A stretch of 5,490 nucleotides of DNA from DAIRDK01 sp035403225. GTDB lineage: Bacteria; Bacteroidota; Bacteroidia; Bacteroidales; FEN-979. A program made the translations under genes and the position numbers. Shown piece by piece: positions 1-5,490 of this stretch. Under the pieces are notes generated by a model. The model did not search any database. It was not told where the DNA came from and saw nothing but the letters and a program-made list of their open reading frames with translations. The DNA is taken from assembly GCA_035403225.1 (NCBI GenBank), contig DAONET010000066.1, positions 1 to 5,490 of the forward strand, read 5' to 3'. Every line of letters starts with the position of its first letter. The first letter of the stretch is position 1.

Positions 1-1677
1 TCCTTCATCTACGAAGACACTCCCGATCAGGTGAAAGCCACGGCCGATGTGAAACACGATATGGAGGCCGTCTTCCCCATGGACCGGCTTATCTGCGGCG
101 ATGTGGGTTTCGGCAAGACGGAAATAGCCATCCGGGCAGCCTTCAAGATGGTGTCGGAAAGCAGGCAGGTAGCCGTTCTTGTACCTACCACGATCCTTGC
201 GCTTCAGCATTATCAGACTTTTTCGGAACGGTTGAAGGAATTTCCCTGCAAAGTCAACTACTTGAATCGGTTCAAATCACCCAAAGCCCAGAAAAAGATC
301 CTGGAAGAGCTGGAAGCGGGTACCCTGGACATCATCATCGGCACACATCGGCTGCTCAGCAAGGACGTAAAGTTTAAAAACCTCGGGCTGCTGATTATTG
401 ACGAAGAGCAGAAATTCGGGGTGGCGGCCAAAGAGAAGATCCGCCAAATCAAGGTGAACGTGGATACGTTGACCCTTACGGCGACGCCCATTCCCCGAAC
501 CCTGCAGTTCTCCATGATGGGAGCGCGCGACCTCTCGATCATCAACACGCCGCCCCCGAACCGTTATCCGGTGCAGACCGAAATATTCCCGTTTAACGAG
601 GAGATCATCCAGGAGTCGATCCAACAGGAAGTGTCACGGGGCGGACAGGTCTTTTTTGTCAATACCCGCGTGCAGAATATCCTGGAAGTGGCCGGGATGG
701 TGAAACGGCTGGTTCCCCGCGCCCGCGTCGCCGTAGCTCACGGTCAAATGGAAGGACCGAAGCTGGAACGGATCATGGCCGATTTCATCGAAGGAGACTT
801 CGATGTGCTGATTGCCACCACCATCATCGAATCGGGGCTTGATATCCCGAATGTCAACACCATCATCATCAACGATGCGCATCATTACGGGTTGAGCGAC
901 CTGCATCAGCTCCGGGGCAGGGTAGGCCGTTCCAACAAGAAGGCCTTCTGCTACCTGCTGGCGCCCCCTCCCTCGGCGTTGTCGGAAGAGGCACGGAAAC
1001 GGCTCCAGGCCATCGAGGAGTTCGCGGAACTGGGCAGCGGCTTCAACATCGCCATGCGTGATCTCGATATCCGCGGAGCCGGTAACCTGCTGGGCGGCGA
1101 ACAAAGCGGGTTCATCTCGGAGATAGGCTTCGAGATGTACCAGAAAATCCTCGATGAGGCAATACAGGAGCTCAAGGAACAGGAGTTCAGCGATGTCTTC
1201 CCGGAAGAAAAAACAAAGGAATTCAGCCACGACTGCGTGATAGAGACCGACCTCGAGATCCTTATCCCCGATCATTATATCAGTAACATCACCGAGCGAT
1301 TGAGCTTGTACAAGGAACTTGACGGTATTGAGACCGAAGACGCATTGGCTGACTTCAGGATGCGGCTGATCGACCGGTTCGGTCCTGTGCCGGAAGAGAC
1401 CGAAGCCCTTTTCGCGACGATCCGTCTCCGCTGGCTCGCCCGTAAGATAGGCTTCGAGAAACTGGTCCTGAAAAACCAACGCTTATCCGCCTACTTCATC
1501 AGCAACCCGCAGTCGCTCTTTTTCCAGTCGGAACAGTTCAACAAAACCCTCCGTTACCTGCAGGAACATCCGTCTTTCGCCAGGATGAAAGAAGACCGCG
1601 ACAAACTGACGTTATCCATCCGGAATATCGACAGCGTGGAAGCAGCTTCAGAAAGCCTGAAAAATCTGCTCTTTTGA
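1..1677 (+). CDS. mfd: Transcription-repair coupling factor Mfd, C-terminal half (5' end outside window)
   Basis: Mfd is a cytoplasmic ATP-driven DNA translocase that pushes stalled RNA polymerase off lesions and recruits UvrA for excision repair. The frame is open from base 1, so the true start lies upstream and the GTG at 31 is an internal codon. Numbering from the first codon of the window (558 codons), I see Walker A GDVGFGKT (33-40), the DEEQ box (134-137), motif III TATPIPRT (160-167), the helicase C-lobe with QLRGRVGRS (303-311), and the TRG segment (about 353-380, containing LDIRGAGNLLGGEQSG) that couples ATP hydrolysis to translocation in Mfd and RecG. The final ~150 residues match the Mfd D7 regulatory domain, which RecG lacks, so this is not RecG. 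Family members run to about 1,100-1,150 residues, so roughly half is present. The missing part should hold the UvrB-like module and the RNA polymerase-interaction domain. All visible motifs are intact. Confidence 0.97.
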   Translation, partial: SFIYEDTPDQVKATADVKHDMEAVFPMDRLICGDVGFGKTEIAIRAAFKMVSESRQVAVLVPTTILALQHYQTFSERLKEFPCKVNYLNRFKSPKAQKKILEELEAGTLDIIIGTHRLLSKDVKFKNLGLLIIDEEQKFGVAAKEKIRQIKVNVDTLTLTATPIPRTLQFSMMGARDLSIINTPPPNRYPVQTEIFPFNEEIIQESIQQEVSRGGQVFFVNTRVQNILEVAGMVKRLVPRARVAVAHGQMEGPKLERIMADFIEGDFDVLIATTIIESGLDIPNVNTIIINDAHHYGLSDLHQLRGRVGRSNKKAFCYLLAPPPSALSEEARKRLQAIEEFAELGSGFNIAMRDLDIRGAGNLLGGEQSGFISEIGFEMYQKILDEAIQELKEQEFSDVFPEEKTKEFSHDCVIETDLEILIPDHYISNITERLSLYKELDGIETEDALADFRMRLIDRFGPVPEETEALFATIRLRWLARKIGFEKLVLKNQRLSAYFISNPQSLFFQSEQFNKTLRYLQEHPSFARMKEDRDKLTLSIRNIDSVEAASESLKNLLF

Positions 1678-1683
1678 TTTTTT
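1641..1683 (+). terminator. Possible intrinsic terminator overlapping the end of mfd
   Basis: AGCAG (1641-1645) pairs with CTGCT (1666-1670), and inside it TTCAG (1647-1651) pairs with CTGAA (1657-1661). This leaves a 5-nt loop and an asymmetric internal bulge. A T-rich tract, CTTTTGATTTTTT, follows and contains the mfd stop codon. The form resembles a Rho-independent terminator, but the stem is short, bulged and interrupted, and it lies in coding sequence, so it could be chance. If real, it would separate mfd transcription from the next gene, which has its own promoter candidate. Confidence 0.35.
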
Positions 1684-1685
1684 AT

Positions 1686-1693
1686 TATATTTG
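1686..1693 (+). promoter_or_regulatory. Candidate Bacteroidota -7 promoter element for the CNNM/CBS gene
   Basis: TATATTTG is a full match to the Bacteroidota -7 consensus TAnnTTTG, and lies in the 31-bp spacer after mfd. I see no good TTTG -33 element at the usual distance upstream; the TTTG at 1673-1676 is too close. Transcription would start near 1698-1700, giving a leader of only about 10 nt before the ATG at 1709. Because the match is short and the spacer is AT-rich, chance is a real alternative. Confidence 0.4.
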
Positions 1694-1708
1694 ACCAACT
1701 CTTGAGAT

Positions 1709-2702
1709 ATGGAATATATCATTATACTCTTATTAATTCTGCTCAACGGCGTTTTTGCCATGTATGAGATCGCGCTGGTTTCTTCCCGCCGGACACACCT
1801 GGAAGAACAGGCCGAATCGGGGAAAAAAGGCGCCCGGACGGCCCTGAAGCTGCTGGATAATCCCCAGGAGTTTCTCTCTACCATCCAGATCGGCATCACC
1901 CTGGTGGGTATCATCTCCGGTGCTTATGCCGGCGTGGAGATCGCCGACAAGCTCACTCCCTTCATTGCCTCCATCCCGTTCCTGGCATCGGCTGCTACCT
2001 TCATCTCCGTGGCTGTCGTCATCTTTCTGGTTATGTATCTCTCCATCGTGCTGGGAGAGTTGGTCCCTAAAAGCATTGCCCTGCAATATCCCGAGAAGAT
2101 CACCATCGCGCTGACCCCGCTGATGAGAGGCTTTGCCTGGCTCAGTTACCCGCTGGTGAAGTTCCTGAGCTTCTCGACGAAANNNNNNNNNNNNNNNNNN
2201 NNNNNNNNNNNNNNNNNNNNNNNNNNNNNNNNNNNNNNNNNNNNNNNNNNNNNNNNNNNNNNNNNNNNNNNNNNNNNNNNNNGAGAAAAAGATCCATATC
2301 GCCATCGTGGTCAATGAGTTTGGCGGGACGGAAGGACTGATCACCCTCCATGATGTGATCGAACATATCCTGGGCGACCTGCCGGATATCCTCGATAAGG
2401 AACCGCCCGATTACCAAAGAAAAGACGACGGATCGTACGTGATCAACGGGAGCATGAACTTCTGGGAGTTCGCCGAACTGCTTGATCTCCCCGAGATCGA
2501 CGATGAAGAGTTCGAAGAAGAATCTCGGCAGTATTCCACGGTCGGCGGACTGGCCATGGTCATGCTGAACTCCATCCCGCGCCCCGGGGATAGCTTCGTC
2601 TTTAAAAACCACGAGTTCAGAATCACCGAGATGGATGGAAACCGCGTGGCCCGGATGACGGTGACCCCTTTGCCGGAACCCGATCAACCTGAAATAGAAT
2701 AG
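1709..2702 (+). CDS. CNNM/CBS-domain membrane protein (CorC/HlyC-type transporter), interrupted by assembly gap
   Basis: This is a probable inner-membrane protein of the family annotated as hemolysin or CorC-like, linked to Mg2+/Co2+ or Na+ transport in characterised members; the substrate here is unknown. Residues 1-158, before the gap, are a CNNM (DUF21) domain: hydrophobic segments at about 3-17, 60-77, 93-117 and 131-155, with family motifs LNGVFAMYEIALVSSRR, STIQIGITLVGIISG and LGELVPKSIAL. After the gap (codons from 2283, 139 residues) come the end of a second CBS domain (IAIVVNEFGGTEGLITL) and a CorC_HlyC C-terminal domain ending in an acidic, proline-rich tail. Family members have about 420-440 residues and 297 are visible, so about 120-145, covering CBS1 and most of CBS2, are hidden. 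The ATG at 1709 starts directly at the first membrane segment. Residue 19 is Tyr where Ser or Ala is commoner. Intactness across the gap is inferred, not seen. Confidence 0.9.
2183..2282. other. Assembly gap (100 N) inside the CNNM/CBS gene
   Basis: Exactly 100 N, the usual placeholder for a scaffold gap of unknown size. The left flank ends on a codon boundary (2182) and the right flank resumes on one (2283), but 100 is not a multiple of three, so the two halves fall in different frames as written. The protein family predicts about 350-450 bp missing. Any product translated across the Ns would be wrong. Confidence 0.97.
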
Positions 2703-2718
2703 ATAAATATCCACCGTG

Positions 2719-2750
2719 TTTTATTAGTTCGTTCAAATCTGTTACTTTCG
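2719..2750 (+). promoter_or_regulatory. Candidate Bacteroidota promoter for the glycosyltransferase-pyrC-lipoprotein run
   Basis: TACTTTCG (2743-2750) matches the Bacteroidota -7 element TAnnTTTG with one mismatch. TTTT at 2719-2722 matches the -33 TTTG in three of four bases, with a 20-bp spacer, inside the usual range. The region is AT-rich and is followed by an A-rich stretch just before the GTG start at 2766. Transcription would begin near 2755-2757, leaving a leader of about 10 nt. This is the only spacer ahead of the three tightly packed genes, which supports a promoter here. Confidence 0.5.
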
Positions 2751-2765
2751 TAAAAAATTTCAACC

Positions 2766-3506
2766 GTGGCCGATACTGTAGTTATCATTCCTACTTACAA
2801 CGAAAAGGAAAACATCGAAAAGATCATCCGGAAAGTTTTTTCCCTGGAGAAAGAATTTGATATTCTGATCGTAGAAGACAATTCTCCCGATGGAACGGCT
2901 GATATTGTGAAATCCCTGATGAAAGAGTTCCCTTCCCGTCTTTTTATCGAAGAAAGAAAAGGGAAACTGGGATTGGGTACTGCTTACATCCATGGCTTTC
3001 GCTGGGCGCTGGAACGCGGATATGAATTCATCACCGAGATGGATGCCGATTTTTCGCACAACCCCGACGATCTCCTCCGGCTGTATGATGCCGCTAAAAA
3101 CCAAGGTGGCGATGTGGTGATCGGTTCGCGATACATCACCGGCGTCAATGTGGTCAACTGGCCCATGGGACGGGTGCTGATGTCCTATTACGCGTCTGCC
3201 TACGTGAGGTTCGTCACCCGGATCAAGGTGCGCGACACCACCGCGGGCTTTGTCTGCTATCGCGCATCGGTCCTGAAAGCCATTGACCTGACGAAAATCC
3301 GGTTCACCGGGTACGCGTTCCAGATCGAGATGAAATTCACCGCCTGGAAGCTTGGTTTTAACATTATCGAAGTGCCCATCATCTTCACCGACCGCACCCT
3401 GGGCGAGTCGAAGATGAGCAAAGGCATCTTCAAGGAAGCTGTCTTCGGAGTGATCACCCTCCGGACCGCCAGCCTCTTTAAAAAACACAAAAGACTCGCC
3501 AGCTGA
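2766..3506 (+). CDS. GT2 glycosyltransferase, polyprenol-phosphate mannosyltransferase (DPM1-like)
   Basis: The predicted reaction is transfer of mannose (or a related hexose) from a nucleotide sugar, GDP-mannose in characterised relatives, to polyprenyl phosphate at the cytoplasmic face of the membrane. It is a single 246-residue GT-A domain of DPM1 size, without the C-terminal membrane segments of longer homologues. Visible motifs are VVIIPTYNEKENI (5-17), the nucleotide-binding VEDNSPDGT (36-44), the metal-binding D93-A-D95 in EMDADFSHNPDD, GSRY (120-123), DTTAGFVCYR (157-166), GYAFQIEMK (182-190) and TDRTLGESKMS (208-218), all as expected for the family. The start is GTG: an in-frame TAA at 2751-2753 lies 12 bases upstream with no other start codon between. 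No Shine-Dalgarno is seen. The stop is one base before the pyrC ATG, so the two are probably co-transcribed and translationally coupled. The sugar, and the glycan it feeds, cannot be read from the sequence; relatives in lipid A or protein glycosylation are alternatives. Confidence 0.9.
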   Translation: MADTVVIIPTYNEKENIEKIIRKVFSLEKEFDILIVEDNSPDGTADIVKSLMKEFPSRLFIEERKGKLGLGTAYIHGFRWALERGYEFITEMDADFSHNPDDLLRLYDAAKNQGGDVVIGSRYITGVNVVNWPMGRVLMSYYASAYVRFVTRIKVRDTTAGFVCYRASVLKAIDLTKIRFTGYAFQIEMKFTAWKLGFNIIEVPIIFTDRTLGESKMSKGIFKEAVFGVITLRTASLFKKHKRLAS

Positions 3507-3507
3507 T

Positions 3508-4851
3508 ATGGACGATTCCTTCCTCATCCGCGAAGCTACGGTTGTCAATGAGGGCAACGTCTTTGCCGGAGACGTCCTCATCGAAAACGGCATCATCTCC
3601 GCCATCGGTAAAGACCTTCATCCTTCGTCTGCTGCTATCCCAGTCATCGAAGCGCACGGTCAACTGCTGTTACCGGGCGTCATCGACGACCAGGTGCATT
3701 TCCGGGAACCGGGACTGACTGCTAAAGCCGATATCGCTACCGAAAGCCATGCTGCGGTGGCAGGAGGGGTGACTTCTTACATGGAAATGCCCAACACCGA
3801 CCCGAAGGCGACTACGCTTGACATCCTGGAAGAGAAATACCGGCTGGCTGCGGCCAAGTCGCTGGCCAATTACTCATTCTTCCTGGGAGCAACCAATGAA
3901 AATCAGGAAGAGATCCGTAAGGCCGATCCCCGGAAGATCTGCGGCGTGAAGGTCTTCATGGGCGCCTCTACCGGTAATATGCTGGTGGATGACCCCAAAG
4001 CCCTCGAAGCCATTTTTGCATCCACCGGGATGATCGTGGCAGTTCATTCCGAAGATGAGACCATTATCCGCCGAAACCTGCAGTCTTTCAAGGAAAAATA
4101 CGGAGACAATATCCCCATGGAAGCCCATCCGCTGATCCGTTCGGAGGAAGCCTGCCTACGTTCCACGGAACGGGCGATCGAACTGGCAAAAAAACACAAC
4201 ACCCGGCTTCATATCCTTCATCTCTCCACCGCTGCCGAAGCAGCGCTGCTCGATAACACGACGCCCCTCGGGGAGAAAAAGATCACCGCGGAGGTTTGTG
4301 TCCAGCATCTCTGGTTCGACGACCGCGACTATGCCCGCCTCGGGAGCCTGATCAAATGGAATCCGGCCATCAAATCGGAAAAAGATAAAAACGGGCTCTT
4401 TCAAGCGCTGCTCGACGGCCGGATCGACATCATCGCTACCGATCACGCACCACACCTGCGCGAAGAGAAAGAACATCCCTACACATCCTGCCCGTCGGGA
4501 GCTCCCATGGTTCAGCATTCCCTGAATATCATGCTGGAGTTTTGGCGCCGGGGAATGATATCCCTTGAAACCATCGTCCAAAAGATGTGTCACAACCCCG
4601 CCATCCTGTACCGGATCGAAAAACGAGGCTTCATCCGCGAAGGATACGCGGCCGACCTGGTGCTCGTAAACCCCGATGAGGGGCTGACGGTTTCCAGCGA
4701 TAATATCTTTTACAAATGCGGATGGTCCCCTCTGGAAGGAACGAAATTTAAAACAAAGGTCACTCATACTTTTGTGAATGGTCGCGCCGTTTTTACGAAC
4801 GGCAGATTTGACGAATCCGTGAAAGGACATCGTCTTTTATTCAACGATTAG
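3508..4851 (+). CDS. pyrC: Dihydroorotase
   Basis: Dihydroorotase is the cytosolic amidohydrolase that reversibly cyclises N-carbamoyl-L-aspartate to L-dihydroorotate, the third step of pyrimidine synthesis. At 447 residues it fits the long, class I-like form. An N-terminal beta-sandwich piece (about 1-55) leads into the barrel with LLPGVIDDQVHFREPG (54-69), MPNTDP (94-99), a probable carboxylated Lys148 in CGVKVFMG, His180 (VAVHSEDE), His235/His238 (HILHLS) and catalytic Asp312 (TDHAPH). RGFIREGYAADLVLV (373-387) opens the C-terminal beta-sandwich. The first ligand of the usual metal-binding HxH pair is Gln62, with His64 kept; from memory, enzymes annotated as dihydroorotase in Bacteroides share this change. 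The ATG follows the previous stop by one base (TGATATG), suggesting coupling, and no Shine-Dalgarno is visible. Allantoinase or hydantoinase is the main alternative, but the REPG and MPNT motifs favour dihydroorotase. Confidence 0.93.
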   Translation: MDDSFLIREATVVNEGNVFAGDVLIENGIISAIGKDLHPSSAAIPVIEAHGQLLLPGVIDDQVHFREPGLTAKADIATESHAAVAGGVTSYMEMPNTDPKATTLDILEEKYRLAAAKSLANYSFFLGATNENQEEIRKADPRKICGVKVFMGASTGNMLVDDPKALEAIFASTGMIVAVHSEDETIIRRNLQSFKEKYGDNIPMEAHPLIRSEEACLRSTERAIELAKKHNTRLHILHLSTAAEAALLDNTTPLGEKKITAEVCVQHLWFDDRDYARLGSLIKWNPAIKSEKDKNGLFQALLDGRIDIIATDHAPHLREEKEHPYTSCPSGAPMVQHSLNIMLEFWRRGMISLETIVQKMCHNPAILYRIEKRGFIREGYAADLVLVNPDEGLTVSSDNIFYKCGWSPLEGTKFKTKVTHTFVNGRAVFTNGRFDESVKGHRLLFND

Positions 4852-4860
4852 AAATTACTT

Positions 4861-5325
4861 ATGATGAAACGATTGGCTTTGATTGCATTGATGTTTGCCG
4901 CGGTGGCATGTGTACGCGAAAAGACCCAGGTAGAGGGGACATATCCCAACGGCAATCCAAAGAAAGAAAGTGTGTACAAAGGATCCGGCAAAAACCGGGA
5001 ACTGGTGAAGGAGACTTTCTTTTATGAGGATAAAAAAGTAGAGATGACCGGCGGTTATAAACATGCCAAACGCGACGGATACTGGGTGTCGTACTACAAA
5101 AACGGCAATAAGTGGAGTGAAGGATATTACAAAGAGGGCCTGAATGATGGCAAAAGAACCACCTATTACGAGAGCGGCAAGGTCAGGTATATCGGTTATT
5201 ACCAAAGTGACAAACGAGTCGGCAAATGGCAGTTTTTTGATGAAGCAGGGAACCTCGTGAAAGAGGTCGATTACTCCAAACCTCAGGTCAAGGGAGCCAT
5301 TCACGATACCCTGGGAGTTCAGTAA
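4861..5325 (+). CDS. Lipoprotein with MORN-type (YwqK-like) repeats
   Basis: A 154-residue protein of unknown function. It starts with a short lipoprotein signal: MMKR, a hydrophobic run, then AAVAC with the lipidated Cys at 17; Ala at -3 is permitted but less typical than Leu. The mature part is rich in Lys, Tyr and Gly and has three clear copies of a 23-24 residue MORN_2-type repeat (about 65-87, 88-111 and 112-135), each beginning with GY and holding a (D/V)GKW- or DGYW-like core and an aromatic pair. A degenerate unit covers about 26-64. Such proteins are often auto-annotated as 'YwqK family antitoxin', but no toxin gene adjoins it, and a lipidated protein outside the cytoplasm is a poor fit to that role. 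It starts 9 bp after pyrC with no visible promoter, so it probably rides on the same transcript. The ATG at 4861 or the one at 4864 could start it; the product is almost the same. Confidence 0.85.
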   Translation: MMKRLALIALMFAAVACVREKTQVEGTYPNGNPKKESVYKGSGKNRELVKETFFYEDKKVEMTGGYKHAKRDGYWVSYYKNGNKWSEGYYKEGLNDGKRTTYYESGKVRYIGYYQSDKRVGKWQFFDEAGNLVKEVDYSKPQVKGAIHDTLGVQ

Positions 5326-5375
5326 CCCGAGACCGGGAGAGAAAAAAATACCGGCCCCGCCGTGTCGATGATGAC

Positions 5376-5414
5376 AAAAAAAGAAGCCGTCCTTTCGGGG
5401 CGGCTTCTTTTTTT
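5376..5414. terminator. Strong bidirectional intrinsic terminator
   Basis: A 17-bp stem (5376-5392 with 5398-5414) closes a 5-nt loop (5393-5397). All pairs are Watson-Crick except one T-G wobble (5390 with 5400). The core GAAGCCGTCC/GGGCGGCTTC is GC-rich, and seven A on the left and seven T on the right make it read as a hairpin plus U tract on both strands. It lies 50 bp after the lipoprotein stop and 14 bp beyond the stop of the minus-strand gene, so it can end both convergent transcripts. Confidence 0.92.
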
Positions 5415-5428
5415 ATGCAGGGAGGTAA

Positions 5429-5490
5429 TTAGTCAATCACGATGACCAGGAACTTGGAGTTGGCCCAGAAAGCCTTGACGTCCTTGATCT
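5429..5490 (-). CDS. C-terminal end of an unrecognised protein (partial, 5' end outside window)
   Basis: Reading the minus strand from the right edge gives an open frame of 19 full codons ending in TAA (5431-5429). The visible tail is IKDVKAFWANSKFLVIVID. Support comes from codon choice (ATC, AAG, GTC, TTC, GCC, AAC, CTG), which matches the C/G-ending bias of the other genes here, and from the bidirectional terminator just beyond the stop, as expected for a convergent gene. I do not recognise the family from this short hydrophobic tail and assign no function. Confidence 0.55.
   Translation of the reverse strand, partial: IKDVKAFWANSKFLVIVID

Noticed and set aside
31..33. GTG at 31 as the start of a 548-residue protein
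   Set aside because: The frame is open to base 1 and the upstream codons continue the Mfd sequence, so this is an internal valine codon of a truncated gene.
634..1479. Long minus-strand open frame (281 codons) opposite mfd
   Set aside because: It lies wholly antisense to well-conserved Mfd motifs, has no recognisable domain, and is explained by the G/C-rich third positions of the real gene.
2760..3605. Minus-strand open frame (281 codons) spanning the glycosyltransferase and the start of pyrC
   Set aside because: It is antisense to two conserved genes and crosses their junction and the promoter region; no recognisable domain.
4156..4830. Minus-strand open frame (224 codons) opposite pyrC
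   Set aside because: Shadow of a conserved enzyme gene with no motif of its own.
4861..5325. Toxin-antitoxin module built on the YwqK-like protein
   Set aside because: No toxin gene on either side, and the lipoprotein signal argues against a cytoplasmic antitoxin.
5326..5337. Small hairpin CCCG-AGAC-CGGG right after the lipoprotein stop
   Set aside because: Only a 4-bp stem followed by A rather than T; the much stronger hairpin at 5376-5414 explains termination.
5442..5490. Plus-strand ATG open frame to the right edge, with GGAGG at 5421-5425 upstream
   Set aside because: The spacing from GGAGG to ATG is 16 nt, too long; other starts here do not use such a site; codons (four TTG, one AGG) fit the window worse than the minus-strand reading, and the frame starts just after a terminator.

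Overview
The window looks like a housekeeping stretch of a Bacteroidota chromosome, most likely Bacteroidales or a close relative. Three things point there. The protein sequences resemble the versions of Mfd, polyprenol-phosphate mannosyltransferase and dihydroorotase I know from that group. No gene start is preceded by a convincing Shine-Dalgarno sequence. Two intergenic spacers carry matches to the Bacteroidota -7 promoter element TAnnTTTG. Coding regions favour G/C at third positions, while the spacers are AT-rich. The genus cannot be read from the sequence. The 100-N run inside one gene marks a draft scaffold, possibly a metagenome-assembled genome.

Layout, left to right. Positions 1-1677 hold the C-terminal half of mfd (transcription-repair coupling factor), open at the left edge. 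A hairpin plus U-rich tract overlaps its last codons. Next is a CNNM/CBS-domain membrane protein of the CorC/HlyC type (1709-2702). Its middle is lost in the N run (2183-2282), and the reading frames on the two sides show that 100 is a placeholder, not a measured length. After a 63-bp spacer with a second promoter candidate comes a compact three-gene run: a DPM1-like GT2 glycosyltransferase (2766-3506), dihydroorotase (3508-4851, one base after the previous stop) and a small lipoprotein with MORN-type repeats (4861-5325). A strong symmetric hairpin with A and T tracts on opposite sides (5376-5414) then separates this run from the 3' end of a gene on the minus strand (5429-5490), whose product I do not recognise.

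The genes do not form one pathway. Mfd rescues stalled RNA polymerase and recruits nucleotide-excision repair. The CNNM protein is a probable divalent-cation or membrane-homeostasis transporter. The glycosyltransferase charges a polyprenyl-phosphate carrier with a sugar for envelope or protein glycosylation. PyrC makes dihydroorotate for pyrimidine synthesis, and the lipoprotein is of unknown role in the envelope. The tight spacing from the glycosyltransferase to the lipoprotein suggests one transcript ending at the bidirectional terminator.

I found no mobile element, CRISPR array, RNA gene or defence system, and nothing that supports an undescribed biological system. The points most worth a second look are the Gln in place of the first metal-ligand histidine in PyrC, the misleading assembly gap, the short-leader promoter candidates, and the hairpin overlapping the end of mfd.
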